Of a stretch of DNA of 11,650 bases, positions 1-6,901 are shown piece after piece. A program made the translations under genes and the position numbers. Below the pieces are notes generated by a model, which was given only the letters and a program-made list of their open reading frames with translations, ran no database searches and was not told where the DNA came from. Source of the DNA: RGIG5472 sp051867635 (GTDB lineage Bacteria; Bacillota; Clostridia; Oscillospirales; Oscillospiraceae); the NCBI GenBank assembly GCA_051867635.1, contig JBJDYT010000080.1, forward strand, positions 1 through 11,650, given 5' to 3'. Position 1 is the stretch's first letter. Every line of letters begins with the position of its first letter.

Positions 1-2473
1 AGGGGCCCACGATGCCCCGCTCCTCCATCTGGTCCACCAGGCGGGCGGCCCGGGAGTAGCCCAGCTTCAGCCGCCGCTGCAGCATGGACACGGAGGCCTG
101 CCCGGTCTCCAGAATAACCTCCACCGCCGCGTCCAGCAGCTCGTCGGCCTCGCTGTCCACCTCGCTCTCCGCTCCGGCGGCGCTCTTGCCGCCCTTGTCC
201 TTCTCCGCCACGGCCTCCTCGATTTTCCGGATGACCTCGTCGCTATACTGGGCCTCGCCGCTGTTCTGCTTGACGAAGTCCACCACCCGCTCGATCTCCT
301 CCGCCGTGATCATACAGCCCTGCACCCGGCGGGGCTTGCCGCCGCCAAGCGGCGCGTACAGCATATCGCCCCGGCCCACCAGCTTCTCCGCGCCGGTGGT
401 GTCCAGGATGATGCGGGACTCAAGACTTGAGGCCACGGCAAAGGCGATGCGGCTGGGGATGTTGGCCTTCATCAGGCCGGTGATGACGTCCGCCGAGGGA
501 CGCTGGGTGGCGATGACCAGGTGCATGCCGGCGGCGCGGCCCATCTGGGCCACGCGGCAGATGGATTCCTCCACCTCCTTCGCCGCCACCAGCATCAAAT
601 CCGCCAGCTCGTCGATGACCACCACCACGGAGGCCAGCTTTTCCAGCTCCTCATGGCTCGCGGCCAGGGCGTTATAGCTCTTGAGGTCCTTCACGCCGTG
701 CTCGGAGAAGAGCTTATAGCGCTTCATCATCTCAAACACCGCCCACTGCAGCGCTCCCGCCGCCTTCTTCGGGTCGGTGACCACGGGAATGAGCAGGTGG
801 GGGATGCCGTTATAGGGGGCCAGCTCCACCATCTTCGGGTCCACCATGATAAAGCGCACGTCCTCGGGGGAGGACTTGTACATGAGCGAGACGATGAGGG
901 AGTTGGTGCAGACGGACTTGCCGCTGCCGGTGGTGCCGGCGATGAGGATATGGGGCAGTTTCGCGATGTCGCCCACGATCTGGTTGCCGCCGATGTCCTT
1001 GCCCACGGCGAAGCAGACCGGGGAGCTGTGGGCCGTGAAGGCCTTGGACTCGATGATCTCCCGGATGGTGACCACGGAGACCTGCTTGTTGGGCACCTCC
1101 ACGCCTACCACGGAGATCTTGTTGGGGATGGGGGCGATGCGCACGCCGCTGGCCCCCAGGGCCAGGGCGATATCGTCCGCGAGATTCGTCACCTTGCTGA
1201 GCTTCACGCCCTGCTCCAGCATAAATTCATACCGGGTCACGGAGGGGCCGCGGACCACCTCCCCCGGCGCGGCCTCCACGCCGAAGCTGCGCAGCGTCTC
1301 CGCCAGACGCCTGGCGTTGTTCCGCAGCTCCGCGTCCGCGCTCTGGGGGTTGCCGCCGCGGCTCTGTGTCAACAGGGTCACCGGCGGGAACTGATAGTCC
1401 GCCCGGCCCTGCTCCGCCTGCTTCTCCTGGATCTCCTTCGTCACCAGGGCCGCCTCCGCCGCCGCGGCCGCGGCGCCCATGGCCGCCTTTTTGCCGCGGC
1501 TCTCCGGCTCCGGCTGCAGCGGCACAGGGGGCTCCACGCTCTTGGACGGGAAAGCGGCGCTCTCCCGGACGGGGAACGCCGGCTCCCGGGTCGCGGGGAC
1601 CGTCTCGGCGGCGCTCTCCGCCGCGGGCTTATCCTCCGTCCCGCTCCGCAGCAGCTCGTCCGGCCGGCGGATATGGTCCGGCTTTTCCTGGAAGAAGCCG
1701 CCGAACAACCCGCCCTTCTTCACCGCGGGCTTGGCCGGGGCGCTCTGGGCGGGGCTCTCCGGCTCCAGAGGGATATCGATGGCGCTGGCGACGGGAGCGG
1801 CGGCTGCGGCCTTGCTCTGCCGCTTTGCCGTCGGCAGAGCCGGCTCCTCCGGCTCCTCGGGATACTCCAGACGCTCCCGCTCCTCCCACTTCTGTCTGAG
1901 CTCGCTGGGGGTCAGCCGCAGGGCCGCCATGACAGTGGCCATGAGCAGCACGCCGAAAATGACGATGCTGGCCGCCTGGCCCAGCACCGCGTCCAGAGCG
2001 ATGGCCAGCGAGCCGCCCAGCACGCCGCCGCTCTGCAGTTCGTTGCCCGAGAGCCAGAGCTTGGTCACCGCGCCCAGGGCGGAGGGGATCTCCGTCCGGC
2101 AGAAGATGGTGTGCCAGAGGGCGGAGCCGAACACCGGCGCCAGCAGGGCCGATGCCGTGGCCAGCCGCACCGGGCGGCCCCGGTGCAGCAGCAGGATATA
2201 GCCCGCCAGCAGCAGCGCCGGCAGCATCACCCAGTAGCCGTAGCCCACCAGGCCCTTCAGCGCCACCGTCAGCCAGTGGATGAAGATGGCGTCCTCGGCG
2301 CTGAAATAGCTCACGCCCACGCACAGGGCCAGCAGCAGGGCCACCACGCCCCCCACTTCCCGCCGGATAGGCCGCTTCGTGTTTTTCTTATTGTTTTTGG
2401 CATTTTTGGCGCTGCCGCTCTTCGCGGAGGAGGCGCGCTTGCCCGCGGTGGAGCTCTTCTTCGTTTCCGCCAA
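1..2473 (-). CDS. ftsK: DNA translocase FtsK/SpoIIIE (3' end cut by window edge)
   Basis: Membrane-anchored, ATP-driven DNA pump that clears chromosomal DNA from the division septum (in sporulating relatives, into the forespore). Reading from TTG at 2473 gives 824 uninterrupted residues. Visible parts: a basic Lys/Ser-rich N-terminus (1-39); hydrophobic segments near 40-58, 75-97, 103-125 and 151-185; a low-complexity Ala/Pro/Glu linker to about 400; then the motor, with Walker A GTTGSGKS (513-520, Lys519) and Walker B VVVVIDELAD (Asp621, Glu622). The last 45 or so residues match the winged-helix gamma domain (SVSMLQRRLKLGYSRAARLV). The family normally ends soon after the point where the window stops, so probably only 10-20 residues are missing. 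The start is fixed by an in-frame TGA, which is the uppP stop, ten codons upstream; no ATG or GTG lies between. Whether it serves division, sporulation or both cannot be told from the sequence. Confidence 0.97.
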   Translation of the reverse strand, partial: MAETKKSSTAGKRASSAKSGSAKNAKNNKKNTKRPIRREVGGVVALLLALCVGVSYFSAEDAIFIHWLTVALKGLVGYGYWVMLPALLLAGYILLLHRGRPVRLATASALLAPVFGSALWHTIFCRTEIPSALGAVTKLWLSGNELQSGGVLGGSLAIALDAVLGQAASIVIFGVLLMATVMAALRLTPSELRQKWEERERLEYPEEPEEPALPTAKRQSKAAAAAPVASAIDIPLEPESPAQSAPAKPAVKKGGLFGGFFQEKPDHIRRPDELLRSGTEDKPAAESAAETVPATREPAFPVRESAAFPSKSVEPPVPLQPEPESRGKKAAMGAAAAAAEAALVTKEIQEKQAEQGRADYQFPPVTLLTQSRGGNPQSADAELRNNARRLAETLRSFGVEAAPGEVVRGPSVTRYEFMLEQGVKLSKVTNLADDIALALGASGVRIAPIPNKISVVGVEVPNKQVSVVTIREIIESKAFTAHSSPVCFAVGKDIGGNQIVGDIAKLPHILIAGTTGSGKSVCTNSLIVSLMYKSSPEDVRFIMVDPKMVELAPYNGIPHLLIPVVTDPKKAAGALQWAVFEMMKRYKLFSEHGVKDLKSYNALAASHEELEKLASVVVVIDELADLMLVAAKEVEESICRVAQMGRAAGMHLVIATQRPSADVITGLMKANIPSRIAFAVASSLESRIILDTTGAEKLVGRGDMLYAPLGGGKPRRVQGCMITAEEIERVVDFVKQNSGEAQYSDEVIRKIEEAVAEKDKGGKSAAGAESEVDSEADELLDAAVEVILETGQASVSMLQRRLKLGYSRAARLVDQMEERGIVGP

Positions 2474-2480
2474 AACAGTT

Positions 2481-2488
2481 CCTCCTTT
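2481..2488 (-). promoter_or_regulatory. Shine-Dalgarno site that sets the TTG start of ftsK
   Basis: AAAGGAGG lies 7 bases before TTG (2473-2471). Upstream, the same frame is closed by the TGA that ends uppP (2497-2495). The strong site compensates for a weak initiator and shows that uppP and ftsK are translated from one message. Confidence 0.85.
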
Positions 2489-2494
2489 GCAGGA

Positions 2495-3322
2495 TCATCG
2501 CAGCGCGGTGAGGAGCAGCGTCAGCGCGCCCACCGCCCAGCAGTAATACGCGAACGCGCCGAAGCGCCCCTTGTCCGCGATCATCTTCAAAAGCCGGATG
2601 CAGAGATAGCCGGAGACCGCCGCCGTCACCACGCCCACCGCGTACACCGGGATGAGCGACCATTCCACGCCCTCCGCCGCCGCGTCCGCCAAGCTCAGGA
2701 TATTGGCGCCCAGCACCGCCGGCAGGGACAGCAGGAAGGAAAAGCGCACCGCGAAGCGCCGGTCAAAGCCGCAGAAGCATCCCGCCGTGATGGTCATGCC
2801 GCTGCGGGAGATACCGGGCACGGTGGCCACGGCCTGGGCCAGGCCCACCGCCAGCGCGTCCACGACCCGGGCGGTCTTTTCGGTCTTGCGGCCCCGGCGG
2901 CAGCGGTCGCTGGCATAGAGCAGGCAGCCCGTCACCAGCAGCGCGCCGCCGATGAACCACATGTTGTTGTACAGGCCCTCCACCCGGTCCTTGATGGGCA
3001 GGATAAGGCACAGCGGCAGCGTGCCCAGTATGATGAGCAGCACCAGCCGACGGGCCGGCGGCACCGGGGTGGGGGTGCTGTGCCGCGCCAGGTCCCGGAC
3101 GCCCAGGAAAAACTCCCGCACCATGTCCACCACGTCCTGCCAGTAGGCCACGAACACCGCCACCAGCGTGCCGAGATGCAGCAGCACGTCGAACAGCACC
3201 CCGTCGTCCACCGGCAGCCCCAGCAGGTTCTGGGCGATGGCCAGATGGCCGGAGCTGGAGATGGGCAGGAATTCCGCCACGCCCTGCACCAGACCCAGCA
3301 GAAAGGATTCAAAAACAGACAT
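2495..3322 (-). CDS. uppP: undecaprenyl-diphosphate phosphatase UppP (BacA)
   Basis: Integral membrane phosphatase that converts undecaprenyl diphosphate to undecaprenyl phosphate, recycling the lipid carrier for peptidoglycan and other wall polymers; overproduction gives bacitracin resistance in known members. The 275 residues are of normal length and hydrophobic throughout. Conserved signatures are present: the QGVAE acidic motif (Gln13-Glu17) running into FLPISSSGH (18-26), and PGISRSG (169-175, Arg173). A basic loop around 139-150 separates membrane segments. ATG at 3322 is preceded by AAGGAG at good spacing. The gene has its own promoter, and ftsK follows after 21 bases, so wall-lipid recycling and septal DNA transport are probably co-transcribed. 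No defect is visible. Confidence 0.98.
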   Translation of the reverse strand: MSVFESFLLGLVQGVAEFLPISSSGHLAIAQNLLGLPVDDGVLFDVLLHLGTLVAVFVAYWQDVVDMVREFFLGVRDLARHSTPTPVPPARRLVLLIILGTLPLCLILPIKDRVEGLYNNMWFIGGALLVTGCLLYASDRCRRGRKTEKTARVVDALAVGLAQAVATVPGISRSGMTITAGCFCGFDRRFAVRFSFLLSLPAVLGANILSLADAAAEGVEWSLIPVYAVGVVTAAVSGYLCIRLLKMIADKGRFGAFAYYCWAVGALTLLLTALR

Positions 3323-3342
3323 ATGTTCTCCTTTTTTATACG

Positions 3343-3360
3343 CGCGGAGCCTTCTCCGCG
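3343..3360 (-). promoter_or_regulatory. stem-loop in the uppP leader
   Basis: A perfect 7-bp stem (CGCGGAG with CTCCGCG) closes a 4-base loop, AAGG in the transcript. It lies between the predicted start of transcription near 3377 and the uppP ribosome binding site near 3328-3333. There is no T-run after it, so it is not a terminator. It could stabilise the message or affect ribosome access; function is unknown. Confidence 0.5.
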
Positions 3361-3383
3361 GCAGCTATATACCTAACTGTGTA

Positions 3384-3413
3384 ATTATAGCATATGAGAC
3401 GCTTTTCCGTCAA
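3384..3413 (-). promoter_or_regulatory. sigma-A type promoter of uppP-ftsK
   Basis: On the minus strand TTGACG (3413-3408) is followed after 18 bases by TATAAT (3389-3384). The -10 is also preceded by TG one base upstream, giving an extended -10 (TGCTATAAT). Transcription should start near 3377, leaving a leader of about 55 bases. It begins just past the rnc terminator and lies in the only AT-rich stretch nearby. Confidence 0.85.
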
Positions 3414-3420
3414 ATGCGGG

Positions 3421-3456
3421 AAAGAAAACACGTGGGACGGCGCTCCGCCGTCCCAC
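3421..3456 (-). terminator. intrinsic terminator after rnc
   Basis: A perfect 11-bp stem, GTGGGACGGCG pairing with CGCCGTCCCAC around a 3-base loop (3432-3456), is followed on the minus strand by GTGTTTTCTTT. It starts 5 bases after the rnc stop codon and separates the rnc transcript from the uppP promoter. Confidence 0.92.
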
Positions 3457-3461
3457 CCGCT

Positions 3462-4148
3462 TCATTCTTTCTCTTCCAGGACCTCCAGCGCGGCCTTCGC
3501 CGCCATCTGCTCGGCCTCTTTTTTGCTGCGGCCCTCTCCGGTGCTGACGGCCGCGCCGTCCACCAGCGCCTCCGCCACGAAGGTCTTGCAGTGGTCCGGG
3601 CCGTACTCCCGCACCATGCGGTAGTGCAGCTCGCCGTTGGCGCTGCGCTGCACCAGCTCCTGCAGCGCCGTCTTATAGTCCCGGCGCTTCTCCTCCACCA
3701 CTTCTTCCCTCTGGCAGTCCAGCAGCACCCGGTGGATCAGCGCCGAGGCGGCGGCCATGCCGCCGTCGAGATACACCGCCGCGAACACCGCCTCCGTGGC
3801 GTCCGCCAGGATGGAGGGCCGCCGCCGTCCTCCGCCCTGCTCCTCGCCCCGGCCGAGACGGAGATACTCCCCCAGCCCCAGGCGCAGCGCCGCCTCGTGC
3901 AGGCTCTCCTCACAGACGAGGGCCGCCCGGATGCGGGTCAGGTCTCCCTCCGGCAGGTCGGGATGGCGTGCGAACAGGTACTCCGCCGTGATGAAGCCCA
4001 GCACGCTGTCGCCCAGGAATTCCAGGCGCTCATTGCTCTCCGCTCCCTCGCCGCGGTGCTCGTTGGCGTAAGAGCTGTGGTTCAGCGCCGCCGAAAGCAG
4101 CGCGGCGTTGTGAAACGTATAGCCCAGCTTCCGCTCCAGCTCTTCCAT
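3462..4148 (-). CDS. rnc: ribonuclease III
   Basis: Endonuclease specific for double-stranded RNA, used in rRNA precursor processing and turnover of structured or antisense-paired RNA. The 228 residues are full length. The catalytic domain has the signature NERLEFLGDSVL (39-50) with Glu43 and Asp47, and LADATEA with Asp116 and Glu119, matching the metal-binding residues Glu41, Asp45, Asp114 and Glu117 of the E. coli enzyme. A double-stranded RNA-binding domain covers about 157-226 and ends in the usual KKEAEQMAAKAAL helix. ATG at 4148 has GGAGGAG upstream at slightly long spacing; another ATG 10 bases upstream is out of frame. I see no promoter directly in front, so expression probably relies on read-through from acpP. 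In Bacillus the next genes are smc and ftsY; here a terminator follows instead. Confidence 0.98.
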   Translation of the reverse strand: MEELERKLGYTFHNAALLSAALNHSSYANEHRGEGAESNERLEFLGDSVLGFITAEYLFARHPDLPEGDLTRIRAALVCEESLHEAALRLGLGEYLRLGRGEEQGGGRRRPSILADATEAVFAAVYLDGGMAAASALIHRVLLDCQREEVVEEKRRDYKTALQELVQRSANGELHYRMVREYGPDHCKTFVAEALVDGAAVSTGEGRSKKEAEQMAAKAALEVLEEKE

Positions 4149-4168
4149 TCCGCTTCATCTCCTCCGTC

Positions 4169-4187
4169 CGCCGGAGCCGTTCCGGCG
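4169..4187 (-). promoter_or_regulatory. stem-loop in the rnc leader
   Basis: CGCCGGA pairs with TCCGGCG (7 bp) around the loop ACGGC. It lies between the acpP terminator-like hairpin and the rnc ribosome binding site and has no T-run. It may only be a GC-rich spacer structure; see findings for a possible link to RNase III self-regulation. Confidence 0.4.
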
Positions 4188-4188
4188 C

Positions 4189-4224
4189 AAATAAAGGAAA
4201 CGCCCGCAGTCTGACGGGCGTTCC
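4189..4224 (-). terminator. terminator-like hairpin after acpP
   Basis: AACGCCCG (4222-4215) pairs with CGGGCGTT (4206-4199) across an 8-base loop, and outer G and C bases can extend the stem with a bulge. It is followed on the minus strand by TCCTTTATTTG, an interrupted T-run. It begins about 8 bases after the acpP stop. The imperfect T-run suggests partial termination, leaving some read-through into rnc. Confidence 0.7.
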
Positions 4225-4232
4225 TTATCGAC

Positions 4233-4472
4233 TCATTTCGTCTTGCTGCAGATATAACGGACGGTGTCGCCCACCGTTTTCATACCGGTCAGGTCCTCCT
4301 CGGGGATCTGGCCCACGTCGAACTCCTCCTCCAGAGCCATCACCAGCTCCACCAGGTCCACGGAATCCGCGCCCAGATCGTCCTCGAAACTGGTCTCCAT
4401 AGTCACATCCTCTGCTTCGACGGCAAACTGCTCCGCGATCATCGTCTGCAACGTTTTCAGAATTTCTTCCAT
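4233..4472 (-). CDS. acpP: acyl carrier protein
   Basis: Small acidic carrier that holds growing fatty-acyl chains on a 4'-phosphopantetheine arm in type II fatty-acid synthesis and donates acyl groups to PlsX next door. The 79 residues are normal length. The attachment site is Ser37 in LGADSVDLVELVMALEE, at the start of helix II; the usual DSLD is here DSVD, a conservative change. ATG at 4472 follows AAAGGAG with 7 bases between. The gene has its own strong promoter just after plsX and a terminator-like hairpin after it, fitting the high expression expected of this protein. A dedicated polyketide or D-alanyl carrier is unlikely given the plsX-acpP-rnc context. Confidence 0.97.
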   Translation of the reverse strand: MEEILKTLQTMIAEQFAVEAEDVTMETSFEDDLGADSVDLVELVMALEEEFDVGQIPEEDLTGMKTVGDTVRYICSKTK

Positions 4473-4510
4473 GCTGAGACTCCTTTCATATGCTGCAAAT
4501 CGCTTTACAA

Positions 4511-4539
4511 ATCATACGACATCCCATTTTTGCTGTCAA
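4511..4539 (-). promoter_or_regulatory. sigma-A type promoter of acpP
   Basis: TTGACA (4539-4534) and TATGAT (4516-4511) are separated by exactly 17 bases on the minus strand. The -35 starts 3 bases after the plsX stop codon. Transcription should begin near 4504, giving a leader of about 30 bases. It is the best match to the consensus -35 hexamer in the window. No FapR-type operator was recognised over it. Confidence 0.88.
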
Positions 4540-4542
4540 TAC

Positions 4543-5568
4543 TTAATCTTCGTTTTGGGCGTGCAGCAGCTGAATATTTTTCGCCATTTCTCCCGCCACA
4601 TCGGCCTCCGCCGTCTCCGCCGCCTGGCGGATGGCGTTGCAGATGGCCTCCGCGTTGGAGGAGCCGTGGGCCTTGATGACGGGCTTGGCGATGCCGAGGA
4701 TGGCGGTGCCGCCGATCTTGTTGGGGTCCAGCACCTCCTTGAAGGCCGTCAGCTCCTTTTTCACCAGCAGCCCCGCCAGCATGGTCAGGGCGTTTTTCTT
4801 GAACATGCCCTTCAGCTTCCTGCCCATGAAGCCGCCCACGCCCTCGATGCTTTTCAGCATCACGTTGCCGGCGAAGCCGTCCGCCACGATGACGTCCGCG
4901 CCGCCGTACATGGCCTCCTTGGGCTCCACGTTGCCGATGAAGCGGATCGCGCCGCTCTCGCCCAGGGCCAGGAGCTTCTCATAGGTCTCCCGCCGCAGGG
5001 CGTCGCCCTTGCTGGGCTCCGCGCCGATATTCAGAAGTCCCACCCGGGGGCTCTCCAGCCCCAGGGCCTTCTTCGCATAGAAGCTGCCGAGCAGGGCGAA
5101 CTGGGTCAGGTACTCCACGCTGCACTCGGCGTTGGCGCCGCAGTCGCAGAGCACCGCCCGCCCCTCCGCCGTGGGGATCACGGGAGCCAGGGCCGCCCGG
5201 CGGACGCCCCGGATGCGCTTGACCACCAGCGTCGCCCCCGCCAGGAGCGCTCCGGTGCTGCCGGCGGAGACGAAGCCGTCCCCCTCCCCATCCCGAAGCA
5301 TGGTCAGGCCCACGGTGAGGGAGGAGTCCTTTTTCGTCTTGAAGGCCGTGGAGGGCTCGTCGCAGATCTCCACCACCTCGCTGGCGTGGCGGATCTCCAC
5401 GCCCTGGGGAACATCCTGCTCCCCCGCCTCATGCAGGGCCTGCAGCACTTCCTCCTGCCTGCCCACCAGCACGATGTCATAGCCGTAGGCGCGCCGGGCC
5501 TGCAGCGCCCCCTTCACGATCTCCTGCGGCGCGTGGTCGCCGCCCATGGCGTCAACGATGATCTTCAT
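4543..5568 (-). CDS. plsX: phosphate acyltransferase PlsX
   Basis: Makes acyl-phosphate from acyl-ACP and inorganic phosphate, the first step of the PlsX-PlsY route to lysophosphatidic acid; a soluble enzyme acting at the membrane surface. The 341 residues are of typical length. Recognisable blocks are IVDAMGGDHAP (4-14), SAGSTGAL (101-108), the GAN loop near 144-146, GNVEP (212-216), DGFAGN (230-235) and KAHGSS (299-304). The start is fixed by overlap with trmFO: the two share ATGA, and AAGGAGG inside the last trmFO codons serves as ribosome binding site. Its substrate carrier AcpP is encoded next. FapR, FabD and FabG, which flank plsX in Bacillus, are absent here. Confidence 0.98.
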   Translation of the reverse strand: MKIIVDAMGGDHAPQEIVKGALQARRAYGYDIVLVGRQEEVLQALHEAGEQDVPQGVEIRHASEVVEICDEPSTAFKTKKDSSLTVGLTMLRDGEGDGFVSAGSTGALLAGATLVVKRIRGVRRAALAPVIPTAEGRAVLCDCGANAECSVEYLTQFALLGSFYAKKALGLESPRVGLLNIGAEPSKGDALRRETYEKLLALGESGAIRFIGNVEPKEAMYGGADVIVADGFAGNVMLKSIEGVGGFMGRKLKGMFKKNALTMLAGLLVKKELTAFKEVLDPNKIGGTAILGIAKPVIKAHGSSNAEAICNAIRQAAETAEADVAGEMAKNIQLLHAQNED

Positions 5569-5585
5569 TTGAGGATCTCCTCCTT
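5565..5585 (-). promoter_or_regulatory. trmFO/plsX stop-start overlap with embedded ribosome binding site
   Basis: The trmFO stop TGA and the plsX start ATG share four bases (ATGA, 5568-5565). AAGGAGG (5585-5579) lies inside the trmFO coding sequence, 10 bases before the plsX ATG. This arrangement is typical of translational coupling. Confidence 0.85.
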
Positions 5586-6872
5586 CCGCCGCTCCACCAG
5601 CTCCAGCGAGCGGGCGGAAAGCGCCGCGTTTTTATTCCTCTTTCCCTTCACCCGGTGGTCAAGGGGCGGCATGATGCCGAAATTCACATTCATGGGCTGG
5701 AAGGCGGCGCAGCCCCCCTCCGCCACATACAGCGCCAGCGCCCCGATGGCGGTCTCCCGCGGCAGGTCCAGCGGCTCCAGCCCCCGAAGGCGGCGGCTCA
5801 GCTCCACCCCCGCGAGGAAGCCGCTGGCGGCGGACTCCACATAGCCCTCCACCCCGGTCATCTGCCCGGCAAAGCAGATGCGCGGATCGCTTTTCAGCCG
5901 GTAATACCGGTCCAGCAGCTTCGGCGAATCCAGGAAGGTGTTGCGGTGCATCACGCCGTAGCGCAGAAACTCCGCGTCGTGCAGCGCCGGGATCAGGGAA
6001 AACACTCTTCTTTGCTCCGGGAACTTCAGATGGGTCTGGAAGCCCACCAGATTGTACACCGTCCCCTCCGCGTTGTCCCGCCGCAGCTGCACCACCGCGA
6101 AGGGCTCCTTCCCCGTCCTCGGGTCCTTCAGCCCCCGGGGCTTCAGCGGGCCGTAGCAGAGGGTGTCCCGCCCCCGGCGGGCCATGACCTCCACCGGCAT
6201 GCAGCCCTCGAACACCATCCGGTCCTCAAATCCGTGGACCTCCGCCTCCTGGGCGGTGGTGAGAGCCTGCCAGAAGACGTCGTACTCCTCCTCGCTCATG
6301 GCGCAGTTGACATAATCTGGTGTTCCCTTGTCGTAGCGGGAAGCAAACCAGGCCTTGTCCATGTCCACGCTCCCGGCGCTGACCAATGGGGCGGCGGCGT
6401 CATAGAAATGCAGGGGCGCGGCATCGCCGAAAAGCCGCAGGAGCTCCTCCGCCAGCGCGTCCGAAGTCAGCGGGCCGCTGGCCACCACCACGTTCCCCTC
6501 CGGGATGGCGGTGACCTCCTCCGCGCGCACGGTGATGCGGGGGTGACTGCGGACCCGCTCCGTCACCAGGCGGGAAAAACCGTGCCTGTCCACCGCGAGG
6601 GCGCCGCCGGCCTCCACCCGCGTCTCATCCGCGCAGGCGAGGATCAGCGACTGAAGCCGCCGCAGCTCCTCCTTCAGCAGGCCCACCGCGTTTTCCAGTT
6701 GGTCGCTGCGCAGGGAGTTGGAGCAGCAAAGCTCCGCGAAATCGTCCGTATGATGGGCGGGCGTGCGGCGCAGGGGCTTCATCTCCAGCAGCGTCACGTC
6801 GATCCCCCGCTGCGCCAGCTGCCACGCGCACTCCGAGCCGGCCAGGCCCGCGCCGATGACAGTAACGTTCAT
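5565..6872 (-). CDS. trmFO: folate-dependent tRNA (uracil-54-C5) methyltransferase TrmFO
   Basis: FAD enzyme that makes 5-methyluridine at position 54 of the tRNA T-loop, taking the one-carbon unit from methylenetetrahydrofolate and using NAD(P)H, unlike SAM-dependent TrmA. The 435 residues match family length. The N-terminus is a Rossmann FAD site, VIGAGLAGSE (5-14, GxGxxG), followed by ELCCSNSLRSDQ with Cys50, equivalent to catalytic Cys53 of the Bacillus enzyme, and FEGCMPVEVMARRG with Cys224, equivalent to Cys226. The family's C-terminal block, including GYVESAASG and NVNFGIMPPL, is present. ATG at 6872 is preceded by AAAAAGGA and lies 29 bases after topA, so the gene belongs to the topA transcript. 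The order dprA-topA-trmFO is conserved in Bacillota. Confidence 0.98.
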   Translation of the reverse strand: MNVTVIGAGLAGSECAWQLAQRGIDVTLLEMKPLRRTPAHHTDDFAELCCSNSLRSDQLENAVGLLKEELRRLQSLILACADETRVEAGGALAVDRHGFSRLVTERVRSHPRITVRAEEVTAIPEGNVVVASGPLTSDALAEELLRLFGDAAPLHFYDAAAPLVSAGSVDMDKAWFASRYDKGTPDYVNCAMSEEEYDVFWQALTTAQEAEVHGFEDRMVFEGCMPVEVMARRGRDTLCYGPLKPRGLKDPRTGKEPFAVVQLRRDNAEGTVYNLVGFQTHLKFPEQRRVFSLIPALHDAEFLRYGVMHRNTFLDSPKLLDRYYRLKSDPRICFAGQMTGVEGYVESAASGFLAGVELSRRLRGLEPLDLPRETAIGALALYVAEGGCAAFQPMNVNFGIMPPLDHRVKGKRNKNAALSARSLELVERRKEEILK

Positions 6873-6901
6873 ATGATATCCTTTTTCTGCATTATATGGG
6901 A

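Noticed and set aside
521..3376. A 951-codon open frame on the plus strand
   Set aside because: It lies antisense to ftsK and uppP, is dominated by His, Arg, Gln and Ala, crosses two clear genes and matches no family I recognise. In GC-rich DNA the strand opposite a real gene often stays open.
6891..6896. TATAAT in the topA-trmFO gap as a promoter for trmFO
   Set aside because: No -35-like hexamer lies 16-18 bases upstream and there is no extended -10; the 29-base gap fits simple co-transcription.
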